The notes under the pieces were generated by a model. The model made no database searches. It had not been told where the DNA came from and worked only from the letters and a program-made list of their open reading frames with translations. 64,000 bases of DNA from Siminovitchia terrae (GTDB lineage: Bacteria > Bacillota > Bacilli > Bacillales > Bacillaceae_C): the NCBI RefSeq assembly GCF_003605405.2, contig NZ_QYTW02000017.1, positions 1 through 64,000 on the forward strand, in the 5' to 3' direction. Positions 16,453 through 25,319 of this stretch are shown here, piece after piece. How positions within the stretch are numbered: the stretch's first letter is position 1; every line of letters starts with the position of its first letter. Position numbers and translations under genes: made by a program.

Positions 16453-18771
16453 ATGTATAACAGAATAATCAGAAATGATATTTCGAAAAGCAAACTGATA
16501 ACATTGACAACTACGATATTTGTTGCTGTCGCGGCTGCACTTGTTGCTCTCTCAGGGATACTTGTTGTAAATCTTTCGGGTGCGATAGATACACTTATGA
16601 AGCAGGCGAAAACTCCGCATTTTATGCAGATGCATTCGGGTGATATTGATACTGTACGGCTTGCGGATTTCGCGGAGCAGAACAGCCATGTCGATGAATT
16701 TCAGGTGAGTGAATTTCTCAATGTTGACGGTGCGAAGATTGTAATTGACGGAACTTCGCTTGCAGATAATATTCAAGACAATGGCTTCAGCACACAAAGC
16801 GAAAAATTTGATTATCTCCTTGATCTTGACGGAAACGTTATAAATGTATCCGACGGGGAGATTTATGTTCCGGTAGGTTATTTGAAGGACGGCACTGCAA
16901 AAGCTGGTGACACTCTAGTAATAGACGGAAAGAAATTTACCGTTGCAGGGTTCTTGCGCGATTCACAGATGAATTCATTGCTTGCCTCCTCAAAAAGGTT
17001 TCTTGTGAGCAAAAATGATTATGCAGCGATTAAGGGTTTTGGAAACACGGAATATTTGATTGAGTTCAGATTAAAGGACCTGTCTGAAATTAGCACATTT
17101 GAGACTGCATACACCTCTGCAGGGCTTGAAGCAAACGGACCGACCATCACGTATCCGCTTTTTAAAATGCTTAATGCCATTTCCGATGGATTGATGATTG
17201 CCGTCATCCTTCTTCTAAGTGCACTTGTCGTAGCAATCGCATTGATGTGCATACGTTTTACCCTCTTAGCGAAAATCGAAGACGACTACCGCGAAATAGG
17301 TGTTATGAAAGCAATGGGTCTGCGTGTTTCTGACATAAAAAAGATTTATCTGGCAAAATACGCCGTGATTGCGGCAGCTGGTTCTGTTCTTGGATTGGCA
17401 CTTTCGTTTGTGTTCAGAGGTATGCTTCTTGAAAATATACGGCTTTATATGGGAGAAAGTGATCATTCTTCTTTTGCCTTTCTATTCGGAATAATCGGCA
17501 TATTGCTTGTGTTCTTTGCAATTATTGCATATGTAAACGCAGTACTGAGACGCTTTCGAAAAATATCTGCTACTGAAGCTATTCGCTTTGGCACTTCACA
17601 AGAGAAAACCGTGGGAGCCAAGCGTTTTACATTGAGTGGAAACAGGCTGTTTAACACGAATATTTTTCTCGGTATCAAAGATGTTCTTGCAAGGAAAAAA
17701 CTGTACGCCACAATGCTTGTGGTGCTGATGATTTCTGCATTCATCATTATTGTTCCGCAAAACTTGTATAACACCATTTCCTCAAAAAGCTTCACCACAT
17801 ATATGGGGATAGGGAATAGTGATATGCGTATTGACATCCAGCAGACAGACAATATGTCTAAAAAGGCTGAGGAAATAATTAAAACATTGAACAGCGATCA
17901 TGCGATTTCAAAGTATGCTGTGCTGACAACAAAGACATTTAACATAAGGCTGGAGGACGGTACGGAGGAAAGATTAAAAATAGAGCTTGGCGACCATTCC
18001 ATATTTCCAGTTGATTATTCCGAGGGCGCTGCCCCCGGCTCAGAAGATGAAATTGCGCTTTCGGTAATGAACGCTGATGAGCTAAACAAAAAAGTCGGTG
18101 AAATCATTACTCTGGTGAATGAGGGGGAGGAAAGGAATTTCACGGTCAGCGGCATTTATTCCGACATAACCAATGGGGGTAAAACAGCAAAAGCTGTTTT
18201 TACCGATAATTCGGCCGATATTATGTGGTATGTGATCTGTGCAGAGCTTTCAGATCAATCTCTTATCGGCAGTAAGGTTTCGGAATATACAGATAGATTT
18301 GATTATGCGAAGATTTCGGATATTGATGAATATATTGAACAGACGTACGGCTCAACAATCAACTCCGTTGGAAAGGCCTCTTTTGCCTCAATTGTCGTTG
18401 CGCTAATGATTACGGTATTGGTTACACTTTTGTTTATGAGAATGCTTCTCGCAAAGGACAGATACTCCATTGCTGTAATGAAATCGTTGGGTTTTACTAA
18501 TTTTGATATTACAGTGCAGTATATTTCGCGTTCGGTCTTTATTCTGGTTGTAGGAGTTGTTTTTGGAACGCTACTTGCTAACACACTAGGAGAGGTACTT
18601 GCAGGAGCGGTGATTTCATCATTTGGGGCGTCGACATTTAAGTTTGTTGTGGATCCACTTTCTGCATATCTGTTAAGTCCATTAATGATGATGTGTTCAG
18701 TGCTTATCGCAACCATTATCGGTACATCAAACGCGGGAGAAATAAAAATAGCCCAAAATATGAAGGAGTAA
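16453..18771 (+). CDS. ABC transporter permease, FtsX/MacB type
   Basis: 772 residues. Plan: one N-terminal helix (about 18-40), a large extracytoplasmic domain, three helices (about 255-375) forming an FtsX block with the EIGVMKAMG coupling motif, a second N-terminal-like helix (about 420-440), a second extracytoplasmic domain, and three final helices with a matching SIAVMKSLGF motif. Such duplicated permeases work with a MacB/LolD-type ATPase, encoded by the next gene, in peptide or lipid export or antimicrobial resistance. The start follows GAGGTG. The ATPase gene begins on the base after this stop. Confidence 0.88.
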   Translation: MYNRIIRNDISKSKLITLTTTIFVAVAAALVALSGILVVNLSGAIDTLMKQAKTPHFMQMHSGDIDTVRLADFAEQNSHVDEFQVSEFLNVDGAKIVIDGTSLADNIQDNGFSTQSEKFDYLLDLDGNVINVSDGEIYVPVGYLKDGTAKAGDTLVIDGKKFTVAGFLRDSQMNSLLASSKRFLVSKNDYAAIKGFGNTEYLIEFRLKDLSEISTFETAYTSAGLEANGPTITYPLFKMLNAISDGLMIAVILLLSALVVAIALMCIRFTLLAKIEDDYREIGVMKAMGLRVSDIKKIYLAKYAVIAAAGSVLGLALSFVFRGMLLENIRLYMGESDHSSFAFLFGIIGILLVFFAIIAYVNAVLRRFRKISATEAIRFGTSQEKTVGAKRFTLSGNRLFNTNIFLGIKDVLARKKLYATMLVVLMISAFIIIVPQNLYNTISSKSFTTYMGIGNSDMRIDIQQTDNMSKKAEEIIKTLNSDHAISKYAVLTTKTFNIRLEDGTEERLKIELGDHSIFPVDYSEGAAPGSEDEIALSVMNADELNKKVGEIITLVNEGEERNFTVSGIYSDITNGGKTAKAVFTDNSADIMWYVICAELSDQSLIGSKVSEYTDRFDYAKISDIDEYIEQTYGSTINSVGKASFASIVVALMITVLVTLLFMRMLLAKDRYSIAVMKSLGFTNFDITVQYISRSVFILVVGVVFGTLLANTLGEVLAGAVISSFGASTFKFVVDPLSAYLLSPLMMMCSVLIATIIGTSNAGEIKIAQNMKE

Positions 18772-19533
18772 ATGATGAAGAAGATGATTATCGGTGAAAA
18801 TATAGTAAAATCTTTTGGTGTAGGTAATGAAAAGCACCTTGTTTTAAATGGCGTGTCCGTTGAAATAAACGAAGGAGAGTTCGTTTCAATTATGGGTCCT
18901 TCGGGTTCAGGTAAATCAACACTAATGTATGCGCTGAGTGGGATGGACGGAATTGACAGTGGAAAGGTATCTTTTGATCGCAGGGATCTATCAAAGCTGA
19001 GTGAAAATGAACTTGCTGATGTACGCAGAACCAAAATGGGCTTTATTTTCCAGCAGCCGACTTTGCTTAAAAACCTGAACATTCTCGATAACATCATTCT
19101 TCCTTCCATGCGGGATAACCGAAAAAATGCTGCGGAGATTATTAAAAAAGCAAGAGCGCTTATGAATAAGGTTGGGATTGCGGAACTGGAAAAGCGTGAT
19201 ATTACTCAGGTATCAGGGGGGCAGCTTCAGCGAGCAGGGATCTGCCGTGCACTGATTAGTAATCCAAAAATCATTTTCGGTGACGAACCGACTGGGGCGC
19301 TTAACTCAAAATCCGCACAGGAAATAATGGACATCATTTCTGGAATTAACACGGAAGGTACTACGGTTATACTTGTCACTCACGACCCAAAGATTGCAGC
19401 TAGGACTGAGCGTATCATGTTTATGGGCGATGGAAAAATCGTGAACGAAATGCGTTTTAAGAAATTCAGTGGCACAGATATTGATGACAGGATGGAAAAA
19501 GTCACGGAAAAAATGCGGGAAATCGGAATATAG
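18772..19533 (+). CDS. ABC transporter ATP-binding protein, LolD/MacB type
   Basis: 253 residues. Walker A GPSGSGKST is at residues 42-50. The Q-loop is in FIFQQPTLL, the signature VSGGQLQRAGICRAL, Walker B IIFGDEPTGALN and the switch histidine VTHD. GDEPTGALN and the 250-residue size are typical of MacB/LolD/BceA ATPases that pair with FtsX-type permeases. AAGGAG sits inside the end of the permease gene, and ATG follows directly at 18772 (or 18775), so translation is coupled. After it a GGAGG-led frame at 19546 closes after eight codons, perhaps the stub of a lost gene. Confidence 0.9.
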   Translation: MMKKMIIGENIVKSFGVGNEKHLVLNGVSVEINEGEFVSIMGPSGSGKSTLMYALSGMDGIDSGKVSFDRRDLSKLSENELADVRRTKMGFIFQQPTLLKNLNILDNIILPSMRDNRKNAAEIIKKARALMNKVGIAELEKRDITQVSGGQLQRAGICRALISNPKIIFGDEPTGALNSKSAQEIMDIISGINTEGTTVILVTHDPKIAARTERIMFMGDGKIVNEMRFKKFSGTDIDDRMEKVTEKMREIGI

Positions 19534-19651
19534 GAGGCTGTTTTATGGACAGAATGTTTTTGTTCAAGTGAGAAAAAACGAGAGACTGGTAGAATAATGG
19601 TTTCTTGTTGACAAAAACACAATAGCAGTCTAATTTTAAATTCAAGAAGAG

Positions 19652-19685
19652 GACGCAATTCCGTAACAGGAATTGTGTCTATTTA
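19652..19685 (+). terminator. terminator of the TetR-ABC operon
   Basis: GACGCAATTCC and GGAATTGTGTC form an eleven-pair stem with one G-U pair around a six-base loop, followed by a T-rich stretch. Confidence 0.65.
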
Positions 19686-19807
19686 TTGAAGAGCCGCAAA
19701 AGATTAATCCTCTCATTCAAAGAATAAACTCGAAGTAATTGGAGTTATTCTTTTAGAAGTGATTTTTCTTAAGAAAAGCCGTCAGGATTAATTCACGGAG
19801 GAATGGA

Positions 19808-20500
19808 ATGAGCGAAATTCTACATTCATTTATCAAAAAGAATTTTACAGGTTTAACGTTAAGGCCATCTTTATTTTATTTATGGAAATACGGTATTCAT
19901 TTTGAAATTTCAAAACCGGGCAGACCGCATTTTGAAAAGGACAATCTTAAGCAAATTTTTCATCGGACAAATACCTTATTTGATAAGGTGTTTGGAGAAG
20001 AGGATGAACTTTTGTTTGTTACAGATGTATATACTGCTAAACACAGTCCTTTGCTTCAGCGAAAACCTTTAAATGTATATCGAAAATACGTAAAAGATAA
20101 GCAAAAGTTATACCAATTACAGCATCATCTTTTACCATATCTTTTTGAGGATGATGAAGAGGAAACTGAACAATCTGTCACTCATCGTTTTGTGCTCTCT
20201 TTCAAGAAAATGGAAATAAAGTATCATCACGTTTTAAAAGCAATTAGTCATAAAGATTTTACACCTACCATTTTGAAAAATAATCTGGAAAGTTGATACG
20301 ATATCTATTTTGTTAACCTTACGAATAAGATCATTTTTCATTTATACGATGATCGCGGTTGCGATATCATCGCGTCAGATAACGAAGCAATACGGTTCCT
20401 TTATGATGAATATAATGAGTGGATTTTGGATTATGATCGAGAAGAGATCAACAGAGTGTTTAGGTCAAAACCAACGAGCGCTATCCTGTCACAAGGATAA
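19808..20500 (+). pseudogene. DUF3885 protein gene interrupted by an in-frame TGA
   Basis: An ATG after CGGAGG opens a frame of 162 codons ending at TGA 20294-20296. The same frame then continues for 67 codons to TAA 20498-20500. The continuation is rich in the conserved C-terminal features of DUF3885 proteins: YDIYFVNL, HLYDDRGCDIIASD and LYDEYNEWILDYDREEI. The rejoined length, about 230 residues, fits the family. A single substitution to TGA is the simplest cause. Function of the family is unknown. Confidence 0.75.
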
Positions 20501-20514
20501 GCGCTCATTTTTTA
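20476..20514 (+). terminator. terminator of the DUF3885 gene
   Basis: GAGCGCTATCCT pairs with AAGGATAAGCGCTC and is followed by ATTTTTTATTT. It overlaps the last codons of the rejoined frame. Confidence 0.75.
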
Positions 20515-20572
20515 TTTAAGGGCCGTCTAAACAAAACAAGTTAAATTCATAGTTTAATTTTGAAGAATTAGA

Positions 20573-20766
20573 TTAACTTCATTCAGCAGAAGTCTCCCAC
20601 TACTGTAAGTGGTGAGATGAAAGCATATTGGTATTCCATACAGTGGGGGGGCAAACCCCGGCTGAATAAAGTTAAAGCCTCCGGCAGATGCTACAGATTT
20701 TCAGAGGAAATTTATCGAGCGGAGCTAGATAAAATCTGGGCGCAAATACGCCAAGGCGCATTTGAT
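20573..20766 (+). repeat. 195-bp dispersed structured repeat, copy 4
   Basis: Full-length copy with scattered substitutions (for example CCCACTACTG for CCCACTTCTG). With copy 5 at 22092 it brackets czcD in direct orientation. Confidence 0.9.
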
Positions 20767-20884
20767 AGCTAACCAGATCTCTAGAGTGAGGTCAGAGCGT
20801 TATTTGGCAGGACCGACAACAAGGGGAATCTACTGACGTGGAGGAGATGAGTGTCCGTTAGTCAGGAAATAGGAGGGATTTTTA

Positions 20885-20936
20885 TTGACACTTAATCCAT
20901 TATATTATAATATGTACATATGCTCATATAATCAAT
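20885..20936 (+). promoter_or_regulatory. promoter and ArsR/CzrA-like operator of czcD
   Basis: TTGACA (20885-20890), a 17-base spacer and TAATAT (20908-20913) are followed by the imperfect palindrome ATATGtacatatgctCATAT (20911-20930). This AT-rich dyad resembles sites of zinc-sensing ArsR-family repressors such as CzrA. No such regulator gene remains next to it. Confidence 0.5.
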
Positions 20937-21002
20937 TAAAGGGGTTTTGCGGGGGTTTTAGATGGAGATACGTTGCTCGATATATCATAAAAGTTGAGTA
21001 GA

Positions 21003-21089
21003 ATGGATACAAAACATTCCCATCATAAGGGAGATCAACATGTTCTGAAGTTTTTGAAACAGACAATTGAACATACGACTTACAATTGA
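21003..21089 (+). pseudogene. possible C-terminal remnant of a metal-sensing ArsR regulator
   Basis: A 28-codon frame reads HSHHKGDQHVLKFLKQTIEH and ends just before czcD. His-rich tails with helix alpha-5 ligands are typical of CzrA/SmtB-type repressors, which usually precede czcD. The match is short and there is no DNA-binding part, so this is tentative. Confidence 0.25.
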
Positions 21090-21110
21090 TTACATAGAGG
21101 AGGTATTCAT

Positions 21111-22061
21111 ATGTCACATGACCATGGGCACGACCATACACATGGTGCAAATAAAAAAGTATTATTGATTTCGTTTCTGATCATCACGATTTATATGATT
21201 GTGGAAGCGGTCGGGGGGGTTTTGACGAACAGTCTCGCCCTCTTAGCAGATGCCGGTCATATGTTGAGCGATTCCATTTCGTTGGCAGTTGCATTGATAG
21301 CATTTAAATTAGGAGAAAAGGTAACTAGTAAAAGTAAGACATTTGGCTACAAGCGTTTTGAAATCTTAGCAGCGGTATTAAATGGAATCACGTTAATCAT
21401 CATTGCGATGTACATTTTCTATGAAGCCATAAAACGGTTCGCGAATCCTCCTGAAGTTGCTACAACTGGGATGCTAATTGTCAGCAGCATTGGGTTAGCG
21501 GTTAATATTTTTGTCGCATGGATCATGATGCGAGGGAGTGATGTTGAAGAGAATTTGAATATGCGAGGGGCTTATCTTCATGTCATTAGTGATATGCTTG
21601 GTTCCATAGGAGCAATCGCTGCCGCATTACTCATGATGTTATTCGGCTGGGGCTGGGCAGATCCATTGGCGAGCGTCGTTGTTGCAATACTTGTATTGCG
21701 AAGCGGTTATTTTGTTTCTAAGTCCGGACTTCATGTATTGATGGAAGGTACACCTCAAAACGTGAACATAACCGAAGTCATTGGAACAATCGAGAGGGAA
21801 AATGGAATTCAAAGTATACATGATCTACATGTTTGGTCCATTACGAGCGGCTTAAACGCACTTTCCTGCCATGCAGTCGTGGATGATGAAGTGACGATAG
21901 CTGAAAGTGAACAATTACTTCGTAATATCGAACATAATCTTGGACACATAAATATTCATCATGTGACAATTCAATTGGAAACATCGGCGCATCTGCATGA
22001 CGACTCCCTACTATGCCAAATGAAACCCGAATCATCTGGGCATCATCACCATCATCATTAA
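21111..22061 (+). CDS. czcD: CzcD-type cation diffusion facilitator
   Basis: 316 residues and six transmembrane helices. A His-rich N-terminus (HDHGHDHTHG) and a C-terminal HHHHHH tail flank the membrane core. Helix 2 carries LLADAGHMLSDS and helix 5 HVISDMLGSIG, the paired His/Asp zinc-transport sites of the CDF family. The cytoplasmic domain has HDLHVWSITSGLNALSCH. It exports Zn, Co or Cd by proton exchange. GAGGAGG precedes ATG 21111, and the promoter/operator lies at 20885-20936. It sits alone between repeat copies 4 and 5. Confidence 0.93.
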   Translation: MSHDHGHDHTHGANKKVLLISFLIITIYMIVEAVGGVLTNSLALLADAGHMLSDSISLAVALIAFKLGEKVTSKSKTFGYKRFEILAAVLNGITLIIIAMYIFYEAIKRFANPPEVATTGMLIVSSIGLAVNIFVAWIMMRGSDVEENLNMRGAYLHVISDMLGSIGAIAAALLMMLFGWGWADPLASVVVAILVLRSGYFVSKSGLHVLMEGTPQNVNITEVIGTIERENGIQSIHDLHVWSITSGLNALSCHAVVDDEVTIAESEQLLRNIEHNLGHINIHHVTIQLETSAHLHDDSLLCQMKPESSGHHHHHH

Positions 22062-22091
22062 TACTGTCATAATGATCAGCAATGCACTCGG

Positions 22092-22286
22092 TTTAACTTC
22101 ATTCAGCAGAAGTCACCCATTTCTGTAAGTGGTGAGATGAATGCATATTGGTAGTCCATTCAGTGGGGGTTCAACCCCCGGCTGAATAAAGTCAAAGCCT
22201 CCGGCGGATGCTACAGATTTTCAGAGGAAATTTATCGAGCGGACCTCGATAAATTCTGGGCGCAAATACGCCAAGGCGCATTTGAT
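22092..22286 (+). repeat. 195-bp dispersed structured repeat, copy 5
   Basis: Full-length copy. The ATCGAGC stem shows GCGGACCTCGATAAATTC, a small departure in the loop and right arm. Confidence 0.9.
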
Positions 22287-22480
22287 TGATAATGAATTTC
22301 TAAGCTTGTCAGAACGATATTTTTTGCTTGATTATTAACACTCCTTTTAATAATATTATGCATAGATAAGTGTTTGAGCGTCTTCCAGCAGGAGACGATA
22401 TAAAGGGTAGCCAGTTTAAAATAGGTAAGAGAACTCGCCCAATGAGACGGGCTAAGCTGAGGATGTTTGCTTTTTCGTGT

Positions 22481-22715
22481 GTAAAGAAAGTATGACTTGT
22501 TATGGAAAGTTTTATTCAAAGGAAGCTTTTTCTTTGTCTAGCTACGACGTACAGGAAGTACTAGTGCAAGCGAAGCGACAGGACGTCGCGTTCTGAGCCT
22601 GCCAGCGCCTAGCCCCGCAAGGATCAAGCCGATTCCCTGTGGTGGCTGAAAGAACTGCCTCCTCGGGAATCTTCTTGTTTGCCCGCGCTGACCAAGGCGC
22701 TTGCGCTTCTCTTAT
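22481..22715 (+). repeat. second dispersed repeat family, locus A
   Basis: It begins GTAAAGAAAGTATGACTTG, shared with locus B at 47636. It then has TTTGTCTAGCTACGACGTAC, one 58-bp unit ending GAGCCTGCC, the AGCGCCTAGCCCC segment and a closing GCTGACCAAGGCGCTTGCGC. The opening TTTGTCTAGCT, the GCGCCTAGCCCC and the final AAGGCGCTTGCGCTT are parts of an intergenic repeat common in Bacillaceae. A frame through it is not a gene. Confidence 0.7.
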
Positions 22716-22841
22716 TGCATTTTGGTTCGGATAAAATATGATCATAATAGATAACGCTCAGAAACAAAGCCTTGTTGTATAAGGGCTTGAAAATGTTCTC
22801 GGTAATTAGAGATGACAGTGAGATGTCCCTTTCCACCTCGA

Positions 22842-22883
22842 CAGGGAAGAGGCGGTCGCTGGTTCGAACTCAGTTGGAATCAG
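22842..22883 (+). other. tRNA 3'-end-like fragment
   Basis: GAGGCGGTCGCTGGTTCGAA followed by CTCAGTTGGAATCA has the look of a variable loop, T-arm (GGTTCGAA) and acceptor 3' strand. No 5' half, D-arm or anticodon arm can be found within 100 bases upstream, and no CCA follows. A strong terminator comes directly after, as behind a real tRNA gene. It may be a tRNA relic or an attachment-site scar. Confidence 0.35.
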
Positions 22884-22889
22884 TACTGT

Positions 22890-22937
22890 TAAAGAAGCGT
22901 TTAACCTAAATACAAGGGTTAAACGCTTCTTTTTTAA
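22890..22937 (+). terminator. strong intrinsic terminator
   Basis: AAAGAAGCGTTTAACC pairs with GGGTTAAACGCTTCTTT around a ten-base loop and is followed by a T-run. No complete gene precedes it, only the tRNA-like fragment. Confidence 0.8.
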
Positions 22938-22991
22938 GGCTGCGTTTATCTTCCAATCATCGGAAAATATCATTTTCAATGGCCGGGCGGT

Positions 22992-23186
22992 TTTAACTTC
23001 ATTCAGCAGAAGTCTCCCACTTCTGTAAGTGGTGAGATGAATGCATATTGTTATTCCATTCAGTGGGGGGGCAAACCCCGGCTGAATAAAGTCAAAGCCT
23101 CCAGCGGATGCCACAGATTTTCAGAGGAAATTTATCGAGCCAAGCTCGATAAAATCTGGATGCAAATACGTCAAGGCGCATTTGAT
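22992..23186 (+). repeat. 195-bp dispersed structured repeat, copy 6
   Basis: Full-length copy with minor changes at its right end (GGATGCAAATACGTC). It ends 37 bases before the start codon of the DMT transporter gene, so it must form that gene's leader or carry its promoter. Confidence 0.9.
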
Positions 23187-23223
23187 CAAAAATTTAATAA
23201 CAGACGGGTGAGATCAAGACATT

Positions 23224-24132
23224 ATGTGGTTTATTTTCTCTATTTTAGCAGCTGTCTCTTGGGGAGCAGCAAATCTCTTTTACAAAAAAGGTTCAGACAG
23301 CAGTGACAAGTATAGTCATCTTAAGATTGTAACAATGGTTGGTTTTGTCATGGGAATTCATGCAGTTTTATATATGTTGGTTAAAGGGGTAAGTTTTGAT
23401 CCTTTTGATATGATCAGATATTTTCCGGTTTCGGCCATGTATATTTTGTCAATGACGATCGGGTATATAGGATTGAGATATATTGAATTATCAATAGCTG
23501 CACCAGTTCAAAACTCTTCCGGAGCCGTAAGTGCGATATTATTATTTATATTTTTTCCGAGGGAAATGAGTTTCATAGAGATTTCAGGAATTGTCTTTGT
23601 CACGGTTGGTGTGATCGGGCTGGCTATATTCGAGAAACAGGCAGAAGATATGGCTTTGAAAGCAAGTAATGAAGTTATCGACAAAAAGTATCAAATTGGA
23701 GTATTGGCCATCACGTTTCCAATCCTATACAGCCTAATTGATGGACTAGGGACATTTGCTGATGGAATATATTTGGATGAGTTGAAGCTTATCAGTGAAG
23801 ATTCAGCTTTATTGGCATATGAATTCACTTTCCTCATTGCAGCAGTCATCTCATATTTTTATGTAAAAATCATCAAGAAGGAATCATTTGTCATTTTTAA
23901 AGAGCGTGATAAAGGATTAGCTGCCATACTTGAAACGATCGGTCAGTTCTTTTATGTATTCGCGATGGCAGGTAATGCAATTATTGCAGCACCACTTATA
24001 GCAGCGCATGGAATTTTTTCGGTGATATTATCCCGTATTTTTTTGAAAGAAGTACTGAGCTTTCGTCAGTACCTCATGATAGCAATCGTCATGCTGGGAA
24101 TCATATTATTGGGGATAATGGAAGGCGGATGA
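23224..24132 (+). CDS. EamA/DMT-superfamily transporter
   Basis: 302 residues with ten predicted helices in two five-helix halves, the EamA plan. The N-terminus FSILAAVSWGAANLFYKKGS is a standard first helix. The second half begins near residue 160 (YQIGVLAITFPILYSLIDGL). Members export amino acids or metabolites; the substrate is unknown. The start at 23224 has only a weak GGTGAGAT site, and the upstream 195 bases are repeat copy 6, so expression may depend on the repeat. The nitroreductase gene follows 63 bases later and may be co-transcribed. Confidence 0.85.
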   Translation: MWFIFSILAAVSWGAANLFYKKGSDSSDKYSHLKIVTMVGFVMGIHAVLYMLVKGVSFDPFDMIRYFPVSAMYILSMTIGYIGLRYIELSIAAPVQNSSGAVSAILLFIFFPREMSFIEISGIVFVTVGVIGLAIFEKQAEDMALKASNEVIDKKYQIGVLAITFPILYSLIDGLGTFADGIYLDELKLISEDSALLAYEFTFLIAAVISYFYVKIIKKESFVIFKERDKGLAAILETIGQFFYVFAMAGNAIIAAPLIAAHGIFSVILSRIFLKEVLSFRQYLMIAIVMLGIILLGIMEGG

Positions 24133-24195
24133 TTGTTCAATGTATTTGTTTATTTGATATGATGAAAAAAATGTGTTTTTTGAAAGGAAGATATC

Positions 24196-24924
24196 ATGCT
24201 GGATTTGTTAAGATCACATGCTTCAGTCCGGAAGTATAAAGATGTGCCGATTTCGGATGAAACGTTCCATGAAATGCTGCATGCTGCTCAGCATGCAGCT
24301 AGCTCCAATTTTGTCCAAGCTTATTCCGTCATACGAGTGAAGGATCAGGTTAAAAGGAACAAGCTGGCAGAACTGTCGAAAAACCTAAAACAATATGATT
24401 CAGCTGCGTTAGCGCTTGTTTTTTGTGCAGATTTAAAGAGAGTTGAGCATGCAGCCGCCCTTTATGGAAAAAAAATATTGGCTGGTGCAACGGAAAATTT
24501 CCTTGTTGCAGCTATTGATACTGCACTGTTTGCCCAAAATTTTGTTGTGGCGGCAGAGTCGAAAGGATACGGCATTTGTTACATAGGAGGCGTTCGTAAT
24601 AATCCGGGGCCGATCAGTGATTTATTGGAGCTGCCTGATCATGTCATCCCTTTGTTTGGCATGACAGTCGGTGTACCTGAAGAAGCAAATGAAGTGAAGC
24701 CGCGTCTTCCAGTTGAAGCGATTTTACATGAAGATACATATGACGAAAATAAATACGCTGAAATTCTTAAACAGTATGATTCCGTCATGGAAGAATACTA
24801 CCGCAAGCGTTCCACCAATAATAAAAGCAATGGGTGGACAGATGTTATGGCAGCCTTCCTGTCTGAGCCGCGCAGGACATACATGCTTGATTTTCTGCAA
24901 TCAAAAGGATTTCTAAAACACTAA
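24196..24924 (+). CDS. NADPH-dependent flavin nitroreductase (NfsA/NfrA type)
   Basis: 242 residues. The N-terminal RSHASVRKYKDVPISDE segment is the FMN-phosphate-binding start of the nitroreductase fold. Further on come AAQHAASSNFVQAYSVIRV, GYGICYIGGVRNNP and the GMTVGVP segment of the NfsA group. Such enzymes reduce nitro-aromatics, quinones or flavins with NADPH. AAAGGAAG precedes ATG 24196, and a clear terminator follows at 24937-24968. Natural substrate unknown. Confidence 0.9.
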   Translation: MLDLLRSHASVRKYKDVPISDETFHEMLHAAQHAASSNFVQAYSVIRVKDQVKRNKLAELSKNLKQYDSAALALVFCADLKRVEHAAALYGKKILAGATENFLVAAIDTALFAQNFVVAAESKGYGICYIGGVRNNPGPISDLLELPDHVIPLFGMTVGVPEEANEVKPRLPVEAILHEDTYDENKYAEILKQYDSVMEEYYRKRSTNNKSNGWTDVMAAFLSEPRRTYMLDFLQSKGFLKH

Positions 24925-24936
24925 ATGAAGAAGATC

Positions 24937-24968
24937 CTCTCTCAGTCTGTATGGGCTGAGAGTTCTTT
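24937..24968 (+). terminator. terminator of the nitroreductase gene
   Basis: CTCTCAG and CTGAGAG arms with extra C-G pairing, followed by TTCTTTATTTT. Confidence 0.7.
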
Positions 24969-25127
24969 ATTTTCACTTGAATTTTTTTGTGTCTTTAGTC
25001 ACGATGAAATTTGTTTGTTTTCTTAATTTTAAAGACTAAATGCTGGTATATTTGTTAATGGGATATAGGTATTAAGAATCAAACATAAGCTTATGAACAT
25101 TAAAATGCTAGGAATTTTGTCATGATT

Positions 25128-25136
25128 TGCTATAAT
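25128..25136 (+). promoter_or_regulatory. extended -10 promoter of the riboswitch-EAL transcript
   Basis: TGCTATAAT is an extended -10 element (TGnTATAAT), which tolerates the poor -35 sequence. It lies about 30 bases before the aptamer. Confidence 0.6.
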
Positions 25137-25164
25137 GACAATTGTAATCATTTAATTTTAATCC

Positions 25165-25247
25165 AGATAAAGGCAAACTTATTGAAAAGTAAGGACGCAA
25201 AGCTACGGACCTAAAGCTCTTTGCTATGGTGGCCGAGTTGCCAAAGG
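25165..25247 (+). promoter_or_regulatory. c-di-GMP-I (GEMM) riboswitch aptamer
   Basis: The element shows AAAGGCAAACTTATTGAAAA, then GTAAGGACGCAAAGCTACGG, then CTAAAG and GGTGGCCGAGTTGCC. These are the conserved P2 start (GGCAAAC), the GGACGCAAAGC core and the CCGAGTTGCC closing strand of the GEMM-I fold. An EAL phosphodiesterase gene follows, a recognised type of target for this riboswitch. Confidence 0.9.
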
Positions 25248-25261
25248 AAATTGGACACTAC

Positions 25262-25297
25262 AGGTGGGCCCTTTTTTCTTGGGCGCACCTTTTTTTC
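25262..25297 (+). terminator. riboswitch expression-platform terminator
   Basis: AGGTGGGCCC and GGGCGCACCT form the stem around a nine-base loop, followed by seven T's. It lies between the aptamer and the EAL start. Confidence 0.85.
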
Positions 25298-25319
25298 TTT
25301 CGAAGGGAGGTATGAATTT

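Noticed and set aside
18303-19109. 268-codon frame on the minus strand opposite the ABC genes
   Set aside because: Shadow of two convincing genes on the + strand. Its Ser/Ile/Pro-rich composition is that of an antisense frame.
10621-20500. TGA recoded as tryptophan throughout the genome
   Set aside because: TGA ends several intact genes here (for example at 5038, 24130 and 29687), and TGG is used freely for Trp. The two in-frame TGAs are local events.
25221-25319. N-terminal extension of the EAL protein
   Set aside because: It would translate the riboswitch and terminator. GGGAGG before TTG 25320 gives a proper start.
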